From: Xiphydria camelus
Lineage: Eukaryota > Arthropoda > Insecta > Hymenoptera > Xiphydriidae
Direction: 5' to 3'
Length of the DNA: 64,000 bases
Assembly: GCA_963678675.1 (NCBI GenBank)
Contig: OY783193.1
Coordinates: forward strand, 10,092,822 to 10,156,821
Every line of letters starts with the position of its first letter. Position 1 is the stretch's first letter. Shown here piece by piece: positions 21,851 through 33,518 of the stretch. The position numbers and the translations under genes are program-made. The notes below the pieces were generated by a model. It saw only the letters and a program-made list of their open reading frames with translations. It was not told where the DNA came from and made no database searches.

Positions 21851-22903
21851 GATTTTCTCCCACCTGATTAGATATTTCATCGAACCGAGCGTAAACTTTA
21901 CAGAAGTAAACGACGACGGTGCTGCTGGAAGAGAACGGAAGGTGAAAGAGGAACACCACCCTTTGTGCCGTTGACACGCGTTCGCCGCGGAGCCTATTAA
22001 GAATTCTGAGCAACTCATTTAACCGTTCGGATGGCCGTTGCTCCCCCTCGTCCTGATGCCGCGGAGCGAGAGGGGGTGGACGAGGGACGGAGTGACTAAT
22101 GCGTCTGTGGCTACCTGAAGAAGCGTCGCGCGGCCGAGGTTCAAAGGATTCGCTGGCGCCGCCACCCTCGCCACCTTCTCGGCTCACGATGCGACGTCGT
22201 AACAACGAGTTTACACGCAACCTGTGGTCGACTTACAAGCTGACCGACGCGTCGAAGGGAACCCCGATAAGATAACTAAACGATTACACGAGTTCTATGC
22301 ATTTACACGAGCGTTGGTAGCCATTTTGGGTTTAGGCGCGAAAGGTAGACGAGATTCTTTGAAATTCTGACTGTGTGATTTGGGATGACATCACATGGCA
22401 TGCGTCACACCTAGGGTTCTGACCACTCGTATCTTAAGTCACTCGATTAGTCGACTTCGTTTGATCATTCAGTTCGAAAGTTTAATCGTTGAGCGTGGGT
22501 CGTTCTATTGTCGATGAAAGCTTGAAATCTTTGTATTTATGAATAGAAATAATGCTTTATGCACGATTCACAGGAGAAATGTATAGGCGAAAGTCGAGTA
22601 CCTGGTAAAAAAAAACCACTTCTATAATAGTCCCTAATTATGTCACGCTTGAACTTTCTCCTACTTGGGATTATTAGGGTACTTTGGACAAACTAGGAAC
22701 TCTATACTGCTGGTAAAATACATGCATATAATGCTGAATTAATAAATCCTACTTCCAGCACTATTTTCTCCAATATTGAAGAAATAAATAACAAATATAT
22801 ATCGCCATTCTTGAAAAAATATTTTATTATCTTAACAATACTGAACTTTTATCCTCCATTTCAATTAAGAATTATTCGATTCATCCCGTTATACGTAAAG
22901 GCA
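21851..22903. other. Unassigned stretch
   Basis: The first 400 bp are GC-richer and the rest is AT-rich. Open frames around 21840-22220 on the minus strand have no domain. Confidence 0.45.
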
Positions 22904-23136
22904 CACTGAAAACACGATTTATTTATAGTTAATATACGTATATTCGATTATGGCAAAAGAAACATTTTTTTTCAATAATATCAAATATTCATTATCCGTT
23001 ACTCGATTTCAGTTTGAATGAAAGATACATTCTAATAATTATTCGTAATACATATATTTACTTGACTCAGCGAAATATTCTTATCGCCATAACCAAGTAT
23101 ACATTTATTAACTCCAAATAAACTCTTTTCTCCGTG
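22904..23136 (+). mobile_element. MITE family B, copy 2
   Basis: The ends CACTGAAAACACGATTTATT and AATAAACTCTTTTCTCCGTG are flanked by CA on both sides. The interior matches family B with more divergence than other copies. It is 233 bp. Confidence 0.84.
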
Positions 23137-23779
23137 CATGGAAGTTAGAAAGTAACGAGCAATTCGCAACCCGTTAGTTTCAGTTGGGTATGTTTTAAGC
23201 TCCAATTTAATCAATTGCATTTTATAGCCGAGAATAGCGCAGCGGGGTATACCTGTACGCCGCGTGCTCGCACGGGTAAATCCTGAAAGCAAATTGAATG
23301 CAAATTGCAAATGAATCGCGACCCTACCCATCATTTGCGCGGGCATCGTCATGCAATTCCCGTGAAACAATTTCCCGGGGCGAACGCACGCGCGCGCTCG
23401 GTCGCGCGCGCGTTTTCTCTTCAGTCTCCTCGTGTATCAATCGGCTAATTGCGCTTTGAGCTATTATATCATTATTTAATTAATTGCAAACGGGTAATTG
23501 CCGCGGAGGCTCACCCTCCCGCTCGTTCTTGCTACACGGGGAGAACTAATTACAACCCTCTCGCGCGTATACGTCCGGATTCCTATACTTTGTCTTCCGC
23601 GCCGCGCACCGTGTCCTCGAGTATTCGCGGGATGTCGCTCTGTACGGTGCATTTTTTTACGTTCGCCACAGTGGAAACGAGCCCTCTGTAAGAATTAAGG
23701 AGCTTTGCGAACTTTAACGTAATTAGTCTGTTGGAAAACGCTTATAATGTTGCGTATCCATAGCATTCAATGGAAAATA
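23137..23779. other. Unassigned stretch, CpG-rich core
   Basis: About 23370-23660 is CpG-rich with a CGCGCGCG segment. No coding support was found. Confidence 0.45.
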
Positions 23780-24039
23780 AACTGAGAGAAATAATTACTG
23801 ATGTGCAAAAATGATCAAGCTATAGTTTTCTCGCGTGCGAGAAAATACTTGATAGGCTCGAGTAGTTGTTTTTTTCGCGCAGAAAGAATTTCTTGTTCCA
23901 ACGAAGGTACTCTTCTATTAGAATATATGTATACCTACCTACTCTTGGACCAAGGATCTGCACTTTTAAAAATTTGTAAGATCATATGCCCTTGATTCAA
24001 GACATATTTTTTTGATACTAGCAATTATTTCTCTCAATC
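23780..24039 (-). mobile_element. MITE family S, copy 1
   Basis: It begins with a decayed AACTGAGAGAAATAATTAC and ends GCAATTATTTCTCTCAATC, flanked by TA on both sides. Read in reverse it matches the copy at 30126 closely (TTGCTAGTATCAAAAAAAT, TTGAATCAAGGGCATATG). Confidence 0.82.
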
Positions 24040-24605
24040 TATACATATAATTGAATGTTGTAGTCTTACTCAATTTGATCAAAGTATTATAAATACATCG
24101 AGAAGAAGAAAACTTTTCCAGAAAACCTGCAATTATAGGTAAAATAGAATTTCCTTCCTTTTCAATTACGCAGTTGTTCGAGTAGTAATTGTCCCGATAA
24201 TCGGTCACTTTACGACGCAGTAGTTGTTCTTTTGAATCCTACCATAATGACACTCGTATCTTAAAAATAAATACATCGTATCTATACGATACAAAGGGCC
24301 TCGCCCTATCATTACTCAACTCTTGGGTATACGCGGTGGCTCCGACTCACGTGAGCTGTTGTAGGTTGGTACCCCGACGCACCCCGGAAATGGGAAACGC
24401 GAGGAAGACGTATTCATTGTGCCCTTCACCTTCGGAGTCATCGCAACCTATTATCATTACTGCGGTTAAATTATCAAAAAATAACTTATGCCGTTTGAAT
24501 GCCCTTGTCGATTGATGGGCCGTATGACTCGAGCGAGGCTCTTATTGCGGGGGTAGTATCGACATTGCACCGAGAGCATTCGCGCTATGATGTACGAGCC
24601 TCGTA
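24040..24605. other. Unassigned stretch
   Basis: Mixed composition with no coding signal, splice pair or repeat partner. Confidence 0.45.
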
Positions 24606-24839
24606 TTAAGAGGCCGACACACGCCGTCTGGAAAAACATAAATCTAGGGCCCCATAGAAAAAAAAGAAAAGAATAAATTTCTGATTTTGCCGATTGATTA
24701 CAACAAAGAAATTTATTTTTTTTTTTCTATAGAGCCCTAGATTTATGTTTCTTAAGTGGCGAAAATACAAAAGGTTCTTATGCACCACATGTTGGAAATA
24801 TATCTTTACATTTCCAGACGGCGTGTGTCGGCCTCTTAA
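24606..24839. mobile_element. TTAA-flanked element W with perfect 25-bp ends
   Basis: TTAA at 24606-24609 and 24836-24839 brackets perfect inverted repeats starting GAGGCCGACACACGCC and ending with the exact complement. A second, imperfect inverted repeat lies inside (CTAGGGCCCCATAGAAAAA against TTTTTCTATAGAGCCCTAG). The TTAA flanks suggest a piggyBac-type target, but the ends lack the usual CCC start, so the superfamily is uncertain. The perfect ends imply a fairly recent insertion. Confidence 0.8.
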
Positions 24840-24940
24840 GGGCGATATGTCAATGAAGTCCTAGCAGAGGTTTTTTGTTTTCATTATCACACGAAGAAAA
24901 TTCAACGGTAATGATTATCAAGCAGAATAGTAAATAGGTA

Positions 24941-25191
24941 CACAGAGAAAAGGAATTAAGTGGATGTACTATAATTACTTGCGGGATTGCAAATAATTAT
25001 TTATTTACGTCAACTAGACCTTTTTTCATATTAATTTGATTTTTCTCCCTTACAATCACATACTATTCCATATGATTGTAAGGAAGAGATTTAACTGATG
25101 TATTAAAAGATTTCATTGATATGAATGAATAATTATTTACGACCCCGCATGTAATTTTCAGTAGATCCGACTAATTCTTTTTCACTTTGTG
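24941..25191. mobile_element. MITE family F, copy 1 (right junction rearranged)
   Basis: The start CACAGAGAAAAGGAATTAAG follows TA. Family F phrases follow: ATTACTTGCGGGATTGCAAA, TTACAATCACATACTATTCC, ATGTAATTTTCAGTAGATCC. The end CTAATTCTTTTTCACTTTGTG runs directly into a family I fragment, so its own 3' flank is lost. Confidence 0.78.
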
Positions 25192-25352
25192 ACGGTTTCG
25201 ACAATATTGTGTCGATTGATCTGCGGAACAGTAATCATCACTATTCGAATGGTAATCATTACTATGTTGCAGATTATTCAACGCGATATTGTCGAAGCCA
25301 TCACCTATTTACTATTCTGGCTGTTAATCATTACTATTCAATTTTCTCCGCG
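25189..25352. mobile_element. MITE family I, copy 1 (left end missing)
   Basis: The body matches the I copy at 34382: GTTTCGACAATATTGTGTCG, CAGTAATCATCACTATTCGA, GCAGATTATTCAACGCGAT. The right end is TACTATTCAATTTTCTCCGCG. The left end is replaced by the F copy, which suggests recombination or an insertion at that point. Confidence 0.75.
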
Positions 25353-26385
25353 CAAGGGACGTCAAACACCTTGATGTCAAACTGCAGGGGAAGAAATCAC
25401 ATTGAACCATGGAAGTCTATACCGATACAAATATCCACCGAAAAGTGGAAGACAATTCAAGAAACCGAGGAAGAGACCACACCGACCGTATTCCCGGAGA
25501 TACCTCAGGATTTTATGCCCCTCGTAAAGCGCGCTTTCGCTCTTTCGAGGGGCGGGCACCGCTGCCACCTCCAACTATAAAAGGCGAATGATTCTGCCCT
25601 CTGCGGCTAATGAGCCGTGTGTGTTTATGCGTCCCGCAATCGGCTACCGGTCCTTTTGTTACGCGTTTCATTGCCGACCCTCGAAGAGCGGCTCACCGCG
25701 ACGTTCTCGTTAATTAGAATTTATTAAACGGCCATACGCGGGTGTTGATGCCGATCCGAATCTTACGGCGTGGGTCGTAAAGGGTGGATCGATATATTTC
25801 AGTGTCAGCTATTTGATGTAAATTAGAGCGAGGCTAATGTTCGGTCGCCGCGCGATCAAGGTTAGATCTCCTCGGGGTCGTAAATCCCGAAGACACTCGT
25901 TCGTGACACGACTGGTTACCGAACATACCGCAAGGCGGATTTTGAGCTCTCGGCTATTGATTGAACGCGTGGTGAGGTGGTTTAAACCGATCGGTTGGTT
26001 CAATGATTTAACACTGCTCTCACTATATTACTGGTGATATACTGGATTCAAAGAGATACAGTAGTTTGATGATTTAACCGTGGTTTACAATTAGATACAT
26101 GTTTGACTGAGTTAGCGAGATACAGGGGATCAGTTGCCCTGACGATAGCGCATGAGATTGAGATGGAGACGAACCGTCTAATTGCAAGTTAGAGCGCTTG
26201 CACACTGAATGCACCGTATACGTTCCGGTACACTTCGTTGTATGCATGACTAACGCGCATTTGGCTCCGACTTATATCTATAGCTTACATCTAATAGTAA
26301 TTGAAAGACGGTGGGGATAGCGTGGGCTGATGCAACGCTCCCTGATTGGCTGGAGGAGGAATGACGGTGGAACAAAAGATGACGT
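25353..26385. other. Unassigned stretch
   Basis: Mixed composition. Overlapping short frames at 25377-25591 are open on both strands and lack motifs. Nothing else was assigned. Confidence 0.45.
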
Positions 26386-26561
26386 TAGGGGCCGAATGTA
26401 TAATATAAACGCGGTGAACTGTAGTTCAGCTTGAACTGCGGATCGAGCGTCGTTTTGGTATATTTTGTGTATTTTGTGTGACACAAAATATACTAAAACG
26501 ACGCTCGCGATCCACAGTTCAAGCCGAACTACAGTTCACCGCGTTTATACAACCGGCCCTA
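26386..26561. repeat. Near-perfect palindrome Q2
   Basis: The arms run from TTAGGGGCCG through AAACGCGGTGAACTGTAGTT, CAGCTTGAACTG and GAGCGTCGTTTTGGTATA, with the complement ending CGGCCCTA. The loop is only about 20 bp (TTTTGTGTATTTTGTGTG). Arm identity exceeds 90 percent outside small indels. It shares the CAGCTTGAACTG core with Q1 at 13949. Confidence 0.82.
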
Positions 26562-26597
26562 GGTGTTTCCTGACAATGAGTTCCGTACCTAACGGTT

Positions 26598-26643
26598 AAG
26601 GCCCACTTGTTCAATGTAAGTTCAAGGCTGGTTCAGCTTGTAC
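26598..26643. repeat. Single Q arm fragment
   Basis: GGCCCACTTGTTCAATGTAA and the following AGGCTGGTTCAGCTTG match one arm of Q1. No opposing arm follows, so this is a truncated copy. Confidence 0.7.
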
Positions 26644-26792
26644 CGGTACCGGTTGCTCTTTCCTGACCATAAAGATGGGTCAGGCTACCTCGAATGGTGA
26701 ATCGATCCTTGTACCTGTATGAGTCAGGTATTAGGTAGGTATTCCCGACCGGTCATCTATTGAATTCATCATTTCTCCCCTTTACAAAGCTG

Positions 26793-27126
26793 ACTAAAGG
26801 GGCGTCTAAACGGGCAATATTGTTACTGCAATATGTGGCTGCAATATTGGCAACTATAGCCCAGCCATCATGAAAACATTTTAATGCAGTATATGGCTCG
26901 ACAATATATATTTCGGCAATATTTTCTGCATGGGCATATGGCCCATGTTTAAAGGCGCCGCTAAATGGGCGACGATACCAAAAATGTGTAGCTATATGGC
27001 CGGGACATACTAAAAATATTATCCTAAATTGCATAGTCTGGCTGGTATTGTCGGCAATGTTGTCGGCCACTGTGTTGCAGCCACATATTGAAGTAAAATA
27101 TTGCCCGTTTAGAAGGCCCTTTAGTA
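26793..27126. mobile_element. MITE U (334 bp, 55-bp inverted ends)
   Basis: The ends ACTAAAGGGGCGTCTAAACG and CGTTTAGAAGGCCCTTTAGT continue into CGGGCAATATT and CAATATGTGGCTGCAA in both arms. The interior repeats ATATGGC and CAATATT motifs. The minus-strand frame at 26753-27274 spans it by chance. The target duplication is unclear. Confidence 0.72.
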
Positions 27127-27536
27127 TTCGACGTATAGCGATATCAATTAAAGTGGATACTGCGGGAGACGGCTCATTCCGACCTGTCCGGTAATTAACC
27201 TTTCCGAGAAAGGTGCGGGATTGCGAGCGCATTCGCAGCCTAGGTTCGCTGAAACATACCGCCCACCTTGTCATTGCGTCCGATGGCGAGATTAGCTCTA
27301 GATTAGCGCGTTATTTAGATTGCGATGATAATGAGCGGTAAGAACCGATATGTAGACGTTCGCTTGACGTGCGACGGAACAGCTAATTTGATTACTAATC
27401 ATTATTTTTCTCGGAAATTCGAGTTTAATTTTGCGAATAACAAATTTCATATAACATGGACGAAATACGATTTCTCTTCTTATCGCACATCTACTATAAA
27501 TATCTTTTTAAATGTAGATAAATTTACATCGAGAAA
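27127..27536. other. Unassigned stretch
   Basis: AT-rich to mixed DNA between two elements, with no coding signal. Confidence 0.45.
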
Positions 27537-27771
27537 AGTATGTGGTAATCACTCCCACAATCCATGTGGTAAAATTGAATTATTGCGGCATATACACGTA
27601 TAACGTTCACACACACTACCATAAATATGTTTATGTTTACCACAAGTATTGTCACATTTGCTATATTTATGGTAAATATTGACATACCTATGGTACTGAA
27701 CGTCATGTGCCATAATAATTAAATCTTATCACATTAATCGTGGTAGTAGTTACCACAAACTTTTATTCGTG
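27537..27771. mobile_element. MITE family N, copy 2
   Basis: The ends CATCGAGAAAAGTATGTGG and CCACAAACTTTTATTCGTG are flanked by TA on both sides. Arms and centre correspond to the copy at 1333 (AAAATTGAATTATTGCG, CACTACCATAAATATG) with clear divergence. Confidence 0.8.
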
Positions 27772-28546
27772 TAGAGTCACCGTGTGTCTAATAAAATTTG
27801 ATGATAAAGTTTCGACATCATCGCAGTTGGTGTGCTAGCCGTATAGCCTCGCGATAATAAATCACTTTCAAATCCTCGCATAGCATCGATAAGCGTCATC
27901 GCATCATCTCCTGGGGGTTTATCCATGGCGGATTAACGCGCGCCACCCATCGCCGCCCTGGACCACCTAGGGGTCGTCAGGGGCGGTAGTCGGGATGCCC
28001 TTGATACGCCCTTGCGCGTGCTGCAAGCACTCCCGGGGTCGGCAGAGCACGCGTTATCCGTTCCACGGTCAGATTGCGACCCTGCGGAGCGAGCCGGGAC
28101 TGAAATTATCCCGGCGGGGGCGTGGGCGTGCCACCCTGCCCCTCTGTCAAACCCGCTGACGGCAGCCGACAAAAAACGTCGCACTCTTACCTCTCACTTT
28201 CTCTCCGTATCTCTCTTTCTCTCTCTTTCTTTCTTTCGCAGCAAAAATAAAGCGATGTTCACGCGCGCAAGTGAGGCAAACATTGGAGCAATTTATCTAC
28301 CCTTCCTTTTCCAACGAAGCTTCGTTAAGACCTCATCGCAGTTCGTTAGAGAGGCGTCGTTGCGTCGGGCACGCGTCGTGAGATCATCGGACAAGAGGCG
28401 TCATACGTATGTGAGGTAACACGTGTGGCACGATAAAGAATTCGTCGATTTGGAAATCTACACGGAGAAAAATGGATTTCGGAATGAAGAGTACCGAGTA
28501 CCCACATTCTGACACTCTGAGTACCTAATCAGATACTGGCATTATG
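27772..28546. other. Unassigned stretch
   Basis: CpG-rich between about 27920 and 28160. A CT/TTTC run lies near 28200-28235. A lone CACGGAGAAAAATGG at 28461 looks like a family terminus but has no clear partner. Confidence 0.45.
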
Positions 28547-28943
28547 TGATCGACTATGTGAGCTGAAGTGACAACTCGAGTTTATTGCAAAATATTGCCG
28601 TGCAAAATAGCATTTCATTCCCCTCATGTGGCAAAAATTGGTGCAATATAGCATATTATAAAATAATTTGGCATTTTTTGCAACACAGCTATACCGTGTA
28701 AACAGAGGAAAGTAAAGTAGGTACCTATATATAATGTTTTTCTTATTTTTCAATTTCTGTTCCTTACTTTTCTCCATGTACCTATTCGTTGGCTGTATTG
28801 CCAAAAATACCAATCTATTTTAAAATGTGCTATATATATTGTACTAATTTTTGTCATACGAGGGGAATGAAATACTATTTTATATGGCAGTATTTTGCAA
28901 AAACTCATGTTATGACTCCAGTCCACACAGTCGATCGCATGAC
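28547..28943. mobile_element. Foldback with 150-bp arms and an inserted small MITE
   Basis: The left arm (28547-28691) and right arm (28791-28943) are reverse complements at about 75 percent identity. They share TTTCATTCCCCTC, TTTGCAAAATA and GCAATACAGC-type segments. The loop contains a 78-bp unit (28701-28778) with ends AACAGAGGAAAGTAA and TTACTTTTCTCCATG between TA dinucleotides, probably a separate insertion. Confidence 0.65.
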
Positions 28944-29061
28944 GTCAGAGTATGGGTACTGTTCGTCTTTCTGGGTGTATTCTTCGTTTTCATTGCCTAT
29001 CAATGGCTATATATACACACTCACACGCGACACACACACGCATATATATATGAGGCTAAGC

Positions 29062-29260
29062 TTATAATATCATATGAGGCTAAGCTTATTTGCCAAGAAA
29101 GAAACTTCAATCACTATTATCTCATTATTTATGAACTTTTGGCCAATATCGATATAAGACTTTCTTGAAGATAAAAATGTAATCTTCAAAAAAGTATTAT
29201 ACAAATATGAGCCAAAAGCTCATAGATAGTGAGATAATAGTGCTCGAAGTCTCTTTCTTG
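29062..29260. mobile_element. Element J, copy 1 (left end duplicated)
   Basis: ATATGAGGCTAAGCTTAT occurs twice in tandem at the left. The family body follows: AACTTCAATCACTATTATCT, CGATATAAGACTTT, AAAAATGTAATCTTCAAA, GAGCCAAAAGCTCATAGAT. The right end fades after TCTCTTTCTTG. Copies at 34578 and 63779 share the body. Confidence 0.75.
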
Positions 29261-30125
29261 ATAAGTAATAGAAACAAATAATTTACAAAGCCACACGTCG
29301 CGTAGACAAAGGAAATATCTAAAACGCGAAGAGTTGAAGGCTCCCATTCTTCCCTTAGAAATTCGTTATTTTGCGCGGTTACCCTCGTGCCGCGTATATA
29401 CATCCCCTCGACACTCGTGGGATCGTGGGGAGGGCTTCGGCCCACTATTAAGGACAGCGTTCGGCTCGTTTCAGGAATACCAGTAATTTTCGTCAAGAAA
29501 CGCAACGTTCGCGTATAGCCGGGTCTCCTCTACGAATTTACCTCGGGGAGGACGTGGCGCAGCGCGCGGTAGAGGGCACAGTTCGGCTTCCACGAAGAAT
29601 CGTAAAGGCGCGGCCAACCTGGAGCGCGCGGACGAGCGGCTAAAAAGCGCCAAACCCACCGCGGGGACCTGTTACGAATTTAATAACATATTAGGTCGCC
29701 TAATGAGTTGAGCAAACAGTATACGCGAAAGCAGGTCCTTCGACGAGCGGGCCCGGGGAACGGCGGTCGAACAAAGGAAAATTCTTCGCGCTCTCTCTCT
29801 CTCTCTTTCGCTATCCCTGTGAAGCCCCTTCTCCCTCTCGTCTCCCCTCCTTCCTCCTAGTTCACCGTCACCTCCCGCGCCGCGCTGTTATTATTTTTTT
29901 CTTTCTTTCCTTTTGTCGGCAAAGCGGACTTTCGAAATGACGGGACTCCGCGTCGCCCGAGCGCCTTTCTCACTGAGCAGTCGCATCGGATAACTATACC
30001 ATGAGATTGTGTGTGTGTCGATTTTACGAACCTTCTTGAAAACGATACAGTTTGATTGGAAAGCTTTTCCTCTTAACCCTTCCGTTAGAATCTCGAAAAA
30101 GCCGCTTATGAGATTTCCGACGGTA
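29261..30125. other. Unassigned stretch
   Basis: GC-richer around 29330-29990 with a CT run near 29790-29808. Minus-strand open frames (29197-29505, 29471-29659) have no domain. Confidence 0.45.
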
Positions 30126-30411
30126 GATTGAGAGAAATAATTGCTAGGGTCAAAAAAATGTTTGTTGAATCAAGAACATATGATCTTAAAAATGTTGTAG
30201 AATACAGATTCTTAAAAAGAATCTTATATATTCTTGATTTAAGAATACCTTCATTTTGTGGAACAAGAAATTCTTCCTGCGCGAAAATTACTCGAGCCTA
30301 TCAAATATTTTCTTGAACGAAGAAAATCATAGCTTGTGCTCCTGGAATTATACCTTGTTTTTGATTGAAGAAAACATTTCTTCGGCACCAGCAATTATTT
30401 CTCTCTCAGTG
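30126..30411 (+). mobile_element. MITE family S, copy 2
   Basis: GATTGAGAGAAATAATTGCT and AGCAATTATTTCTCTCTCAGTG form the ends, flanked by TA on both sides. The 286-bp interior is rich in TTCTTGATT- and AAGAAT-type motifs that face each other. It matches the reversed copy at 23780. Confidence 0.85.
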
Positions 30412-31409
30412 TACATATTATATCTACGTAATGAACGTAGGTATATGTATCGGTGGACATTTTTTCGACCTTTAATCTTACCCACCCCCCCACATCCTCC
30501 GATGGACCTCACGTACGAGCTGTACCCCTCTAATTTCTTCGTGCGCCTACAGAATAAACTTGCGGTTTCCACGATTTCGCCCCTAAAATCGGCGCGATCG
30601 CCCCGACGCCACCCTCGTTAGCGTCGTCGAGTCTCCGCTTACGGAGAGGCGCTAATTTAGCGGTGTCTCCGCCACATGGTCAAGTTAACTCGCCGCACCG
30701 CAAAATTCACCGCAGAGCGCCTCGGGGCCGCACCTCGCAGATGTTCGACGACGCATTGTGTCGCGCGGACGTTTCTCGACCGAAAAACTTCGTCGTCATC
30801 TGTATCGGGGCGACCAGTCATGCAGATGCCGGTTGGTGGCTTCTCGCATACGAGAGAGCGCCTTCGGGTCGCCACGCCGCGCGCGCGCGCACGCCTCGCC
30901 TCGAGGAGACTTCCGTTTAATTAGCAGGACCGTTCGATCATCCCCCTTCACGCGTTGCGACGCGGCCTTCCGCGTATGGAGGTGGGCGTGTTACACGGCG
31001 GACGAGACGCCTGTGCATATTCGCGGAAGCCGTTTCGCCTGGACTGCATGTACCGCGGGGTGGGCGATTGAACGTATATGACTCGGCGCGAATAAAAATT
31101 GAAGATGACGGCTGCGGCGATTGATGAATTAATCGAGTGGATCGCGCGCTTCTCTCGATCTTCGCCTTCGACGATGTCTAACCGTATGATGTGCGGCTTG
31201 ATTAACATGCATACATTTTGATACGACGTAATGTTGTAATTAACATTATAGATTTACGGACGGTTGCGACGTCCTAAAATGGTCATTTTAGCGGATAATT
31301 ATCTCGATGTCCTTGAAATTTTAGTCCATGCTATTATACCACTCTTGCACAATGAACTATTATATAATCTACAAAAATGTATTCTACTAATTTAGTCTAA
31401 AACCTCATA
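30412..31409. other. Unassigned stretch, CpG-rich core
   Basis: About 30530-31180 is CpG-rich, with many overlapping frames open on both strands and none with a recognisable domain. The rest is AT-rich. Confidence 0.45.
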
Positions 31410-31619
31410 CACTGAGAAAAAATGTACTCAAGTCAATTAAACGTGTTTTTGAATAGTTCTGAGAGCATATATTTTATTCGACTGGAATGAATATCGATTG
31501 GATGTATATAAATTAATATTATTGACTTAATTGAATGTTATTTGAATTAAATCGATTTTCATTCTAATCGAATAAATGTGTTCTTAGGAATACCCAAAAA
31601 CACGTTTTTTTTCTAAGTG
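31410..31619. mobile_element. MITE family T
   Basis: The ends CACTGAGAAAAAATGTAC and CGTTTTTTTTCTAAGTG enclose long arms: AACGTGTTTTTGAATA and GAATGAATATCGATT face their complements on the right. It is 210 bp. Flanks are TA and CA, differing by one base. Confidence 0.78.
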
Positions 31620-31765
31620 CAGATTACTAGATAATCGAAATTGAATGGCACTATAAATAAATACCCCGTCGAATTGACGAGGTTCCGCGAACCTAGTGTT
31701 AAAATATATCACGCGAAAGTCGATGCGCGTTTCTTCATCATCTATACCTCCTCTCCCGCAAATCG

Positions 31766-32025
31766 CCCCTAGAAAACAGTTTATTTGTAATTAATAGATG
31801 TTTGTCTGAATACAGCGAATTCAACATTTTATTGGATTAAGTGAATATTTATCAACTATCATGATATATATTTGGCACAATTAAATTCTTTGAGGAAACC
31901 ATTTGAATGAAATAAAGATTTCTATAATTAACATATATTTTCTTGTTCTAGCGAAATATCTAGGTATTTGTTTCGCCGTATTTGAAATTACATTTATTAA
32001 CTATTAATAAACTGTTATCGCGGTA
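31766..32025 (+). mobile_element. MITE family B, copy 3 (decayed ends)
   Basis: AGAAAACAGTTTATTTGTAA begins the recognisable part, and AATAAACTGTTATCGCGGTA ends it. The interior follows family B in order (ATGTTTGTCTGAATACAG, GAGGAAACCATTTGAATG, CGAAATATCTAGGTATTTG). The ends are mutated and no duplication is visible. Confidence 0.8.
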
Positions 32026-32734
32026 AGGCGAATCCGTTAAAGCACAGGACCAGCACTCGCCGCAGCAGGAAGAGGGCATTGAAGGATTCGGTGGGCGCGC
32101 GGAGCGGTTCCGGCACGGGGAAACGGTCACCCAACGTTCGATTCTCTCGCGTCCCCGTAATCGGATCCTTAAACTTTTATATCTCCTGGCCAGACCATTC
32201 ACGGCGCCGCTCCAGCTGCTTCCGGTGGGCGTTCACGTGGAAACGGGTTCGCGATTCTTTGGCCCCGCGACGCAACGAGAGCGGGCCGACGCGCGCGGAT
32301 GAAAAAAGGAGAAAAAAGCGCGGCGAGTTCGCCGCTGCGTCGCGCGGCAAAGGGTGCTGCGTCGCCCGGCGCGCGTCTCTCAGGGGCGTAACCTGCGCCC
32401 CCCTGCCACGACGAGGCGACGGGGTGCCGCGCCGGTTCATGGGTGCCCCTACGTCGAATTATCATCGCGGGAGGTAGAATCGCCCTGGAAGTATGATTGC
32501 AGTGCTCGGGTTTCCTTCCAGGATAACACGTGCACTGGGTGGACCCCATTAAAGGATTTGCGAACTATTATTCCGTTGTTTGGACCGCGATGCGATCTCG
32601 CGTGGGGTCGGAGCACTTCTGACGACGCGCGCGGATTTTGTCGTCGAGAAATTTGTACAGGGTACACTGGGAGTGAAGGTTGGATGACGAGAAGTCTTTA
32701 TCATCGAGCCGAATCGATATTATTGGCGAATGTA
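32026..32734. other. Unassigned CpG-rich stretch
   Basis: About 32080-32470 is strongly CpG-rich with frames open on both strands. No domain or splice support was seen. Confidence 0.45.
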
Positions 32735-32985
32735 CACCGAGGAAACAGTTTGTTAGCAGGTAACAAGTGTTTGTTTGAATATGACGTTTTATTGAATGAG
32801 GTAAATATTCGTTAACTATTGCGATATTTATTTGGCACAATTTGATTCTTTGGGGTAACCATTCGAATGATATAAAGATTTTAATAATTAACATATAGGT
32901 AAATACATTTTTGTCCTAACGAATTATTTATTTCGCCGTATTTAAAACTACATCTATTAACTATTAATAAACTGTTTTCTCGGTG
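32735..32985 (+). mobile_element. MITE family B, copy 4
   Basis: The ends CACCGAGGAAACAGTTTG and AATAAACTGTTTTCTCGGTG lie between TA dinucleotides. The 251-bp interior is close to the family consensus and very similar to copy 1, including TTTGAATATGACGTTTTATT. Confidence 0.88.
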
Positions 32986-33518
32986 TACGAAGTTGTATCA
33001 ATTCATGGGAGAATTTTCGTTGTCGGAAACTTATAGCGGCGCAACGAAAAAATCCACATCCTCTTCGATCAGCTTCGCGAAGATTGAACCGCTGAGAGGC
33101 TGAAGCCGTAGCCGTTAGTCGTAGCCTCGTGCAACCGAAGCGGCGAGAGAGGAGCGAGAAGGGAAGGACAAATAAGAACGACAATAATTATTGTAATCTC
33201 CCTCCGGTGGGAGGACAGCTGTGGGAGGTTTTGCTACTCCTCACCTCTCGCGCGGTCTGTATCTAATATTCCGCACCACTGTACAAAATTGTCTTCTCGC
33301 GGGAGGTCTCCGAGTTTCCCCCGCAATTTGAATTGTTATTAAATCCTTGCAAGGATCAGATTGACCGCCGCTCAAGGCCGGCGCGCGCAGCGGCGCTTCG
33401 ACGTCTCAATTAGCAGTCTATTATACGAGAACTGACATTGTGTTTATTTATGATTGTAAATAAGCACCAATCTTGCGAACAGTTAGGTGCATCGACGTAT
33501 CGCAAACGTTTAACTCGA
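32986..33518. other. Unassigned stretch
   Basis: Mixed composition with no coding signal or repeat partner. Confidence 0.45.

Noticed and set aside
26753..27274. 173-codon minus-strand frame
   Set aside because: It covers MITE U and its flanks. No transposase motif or other domain is visible.
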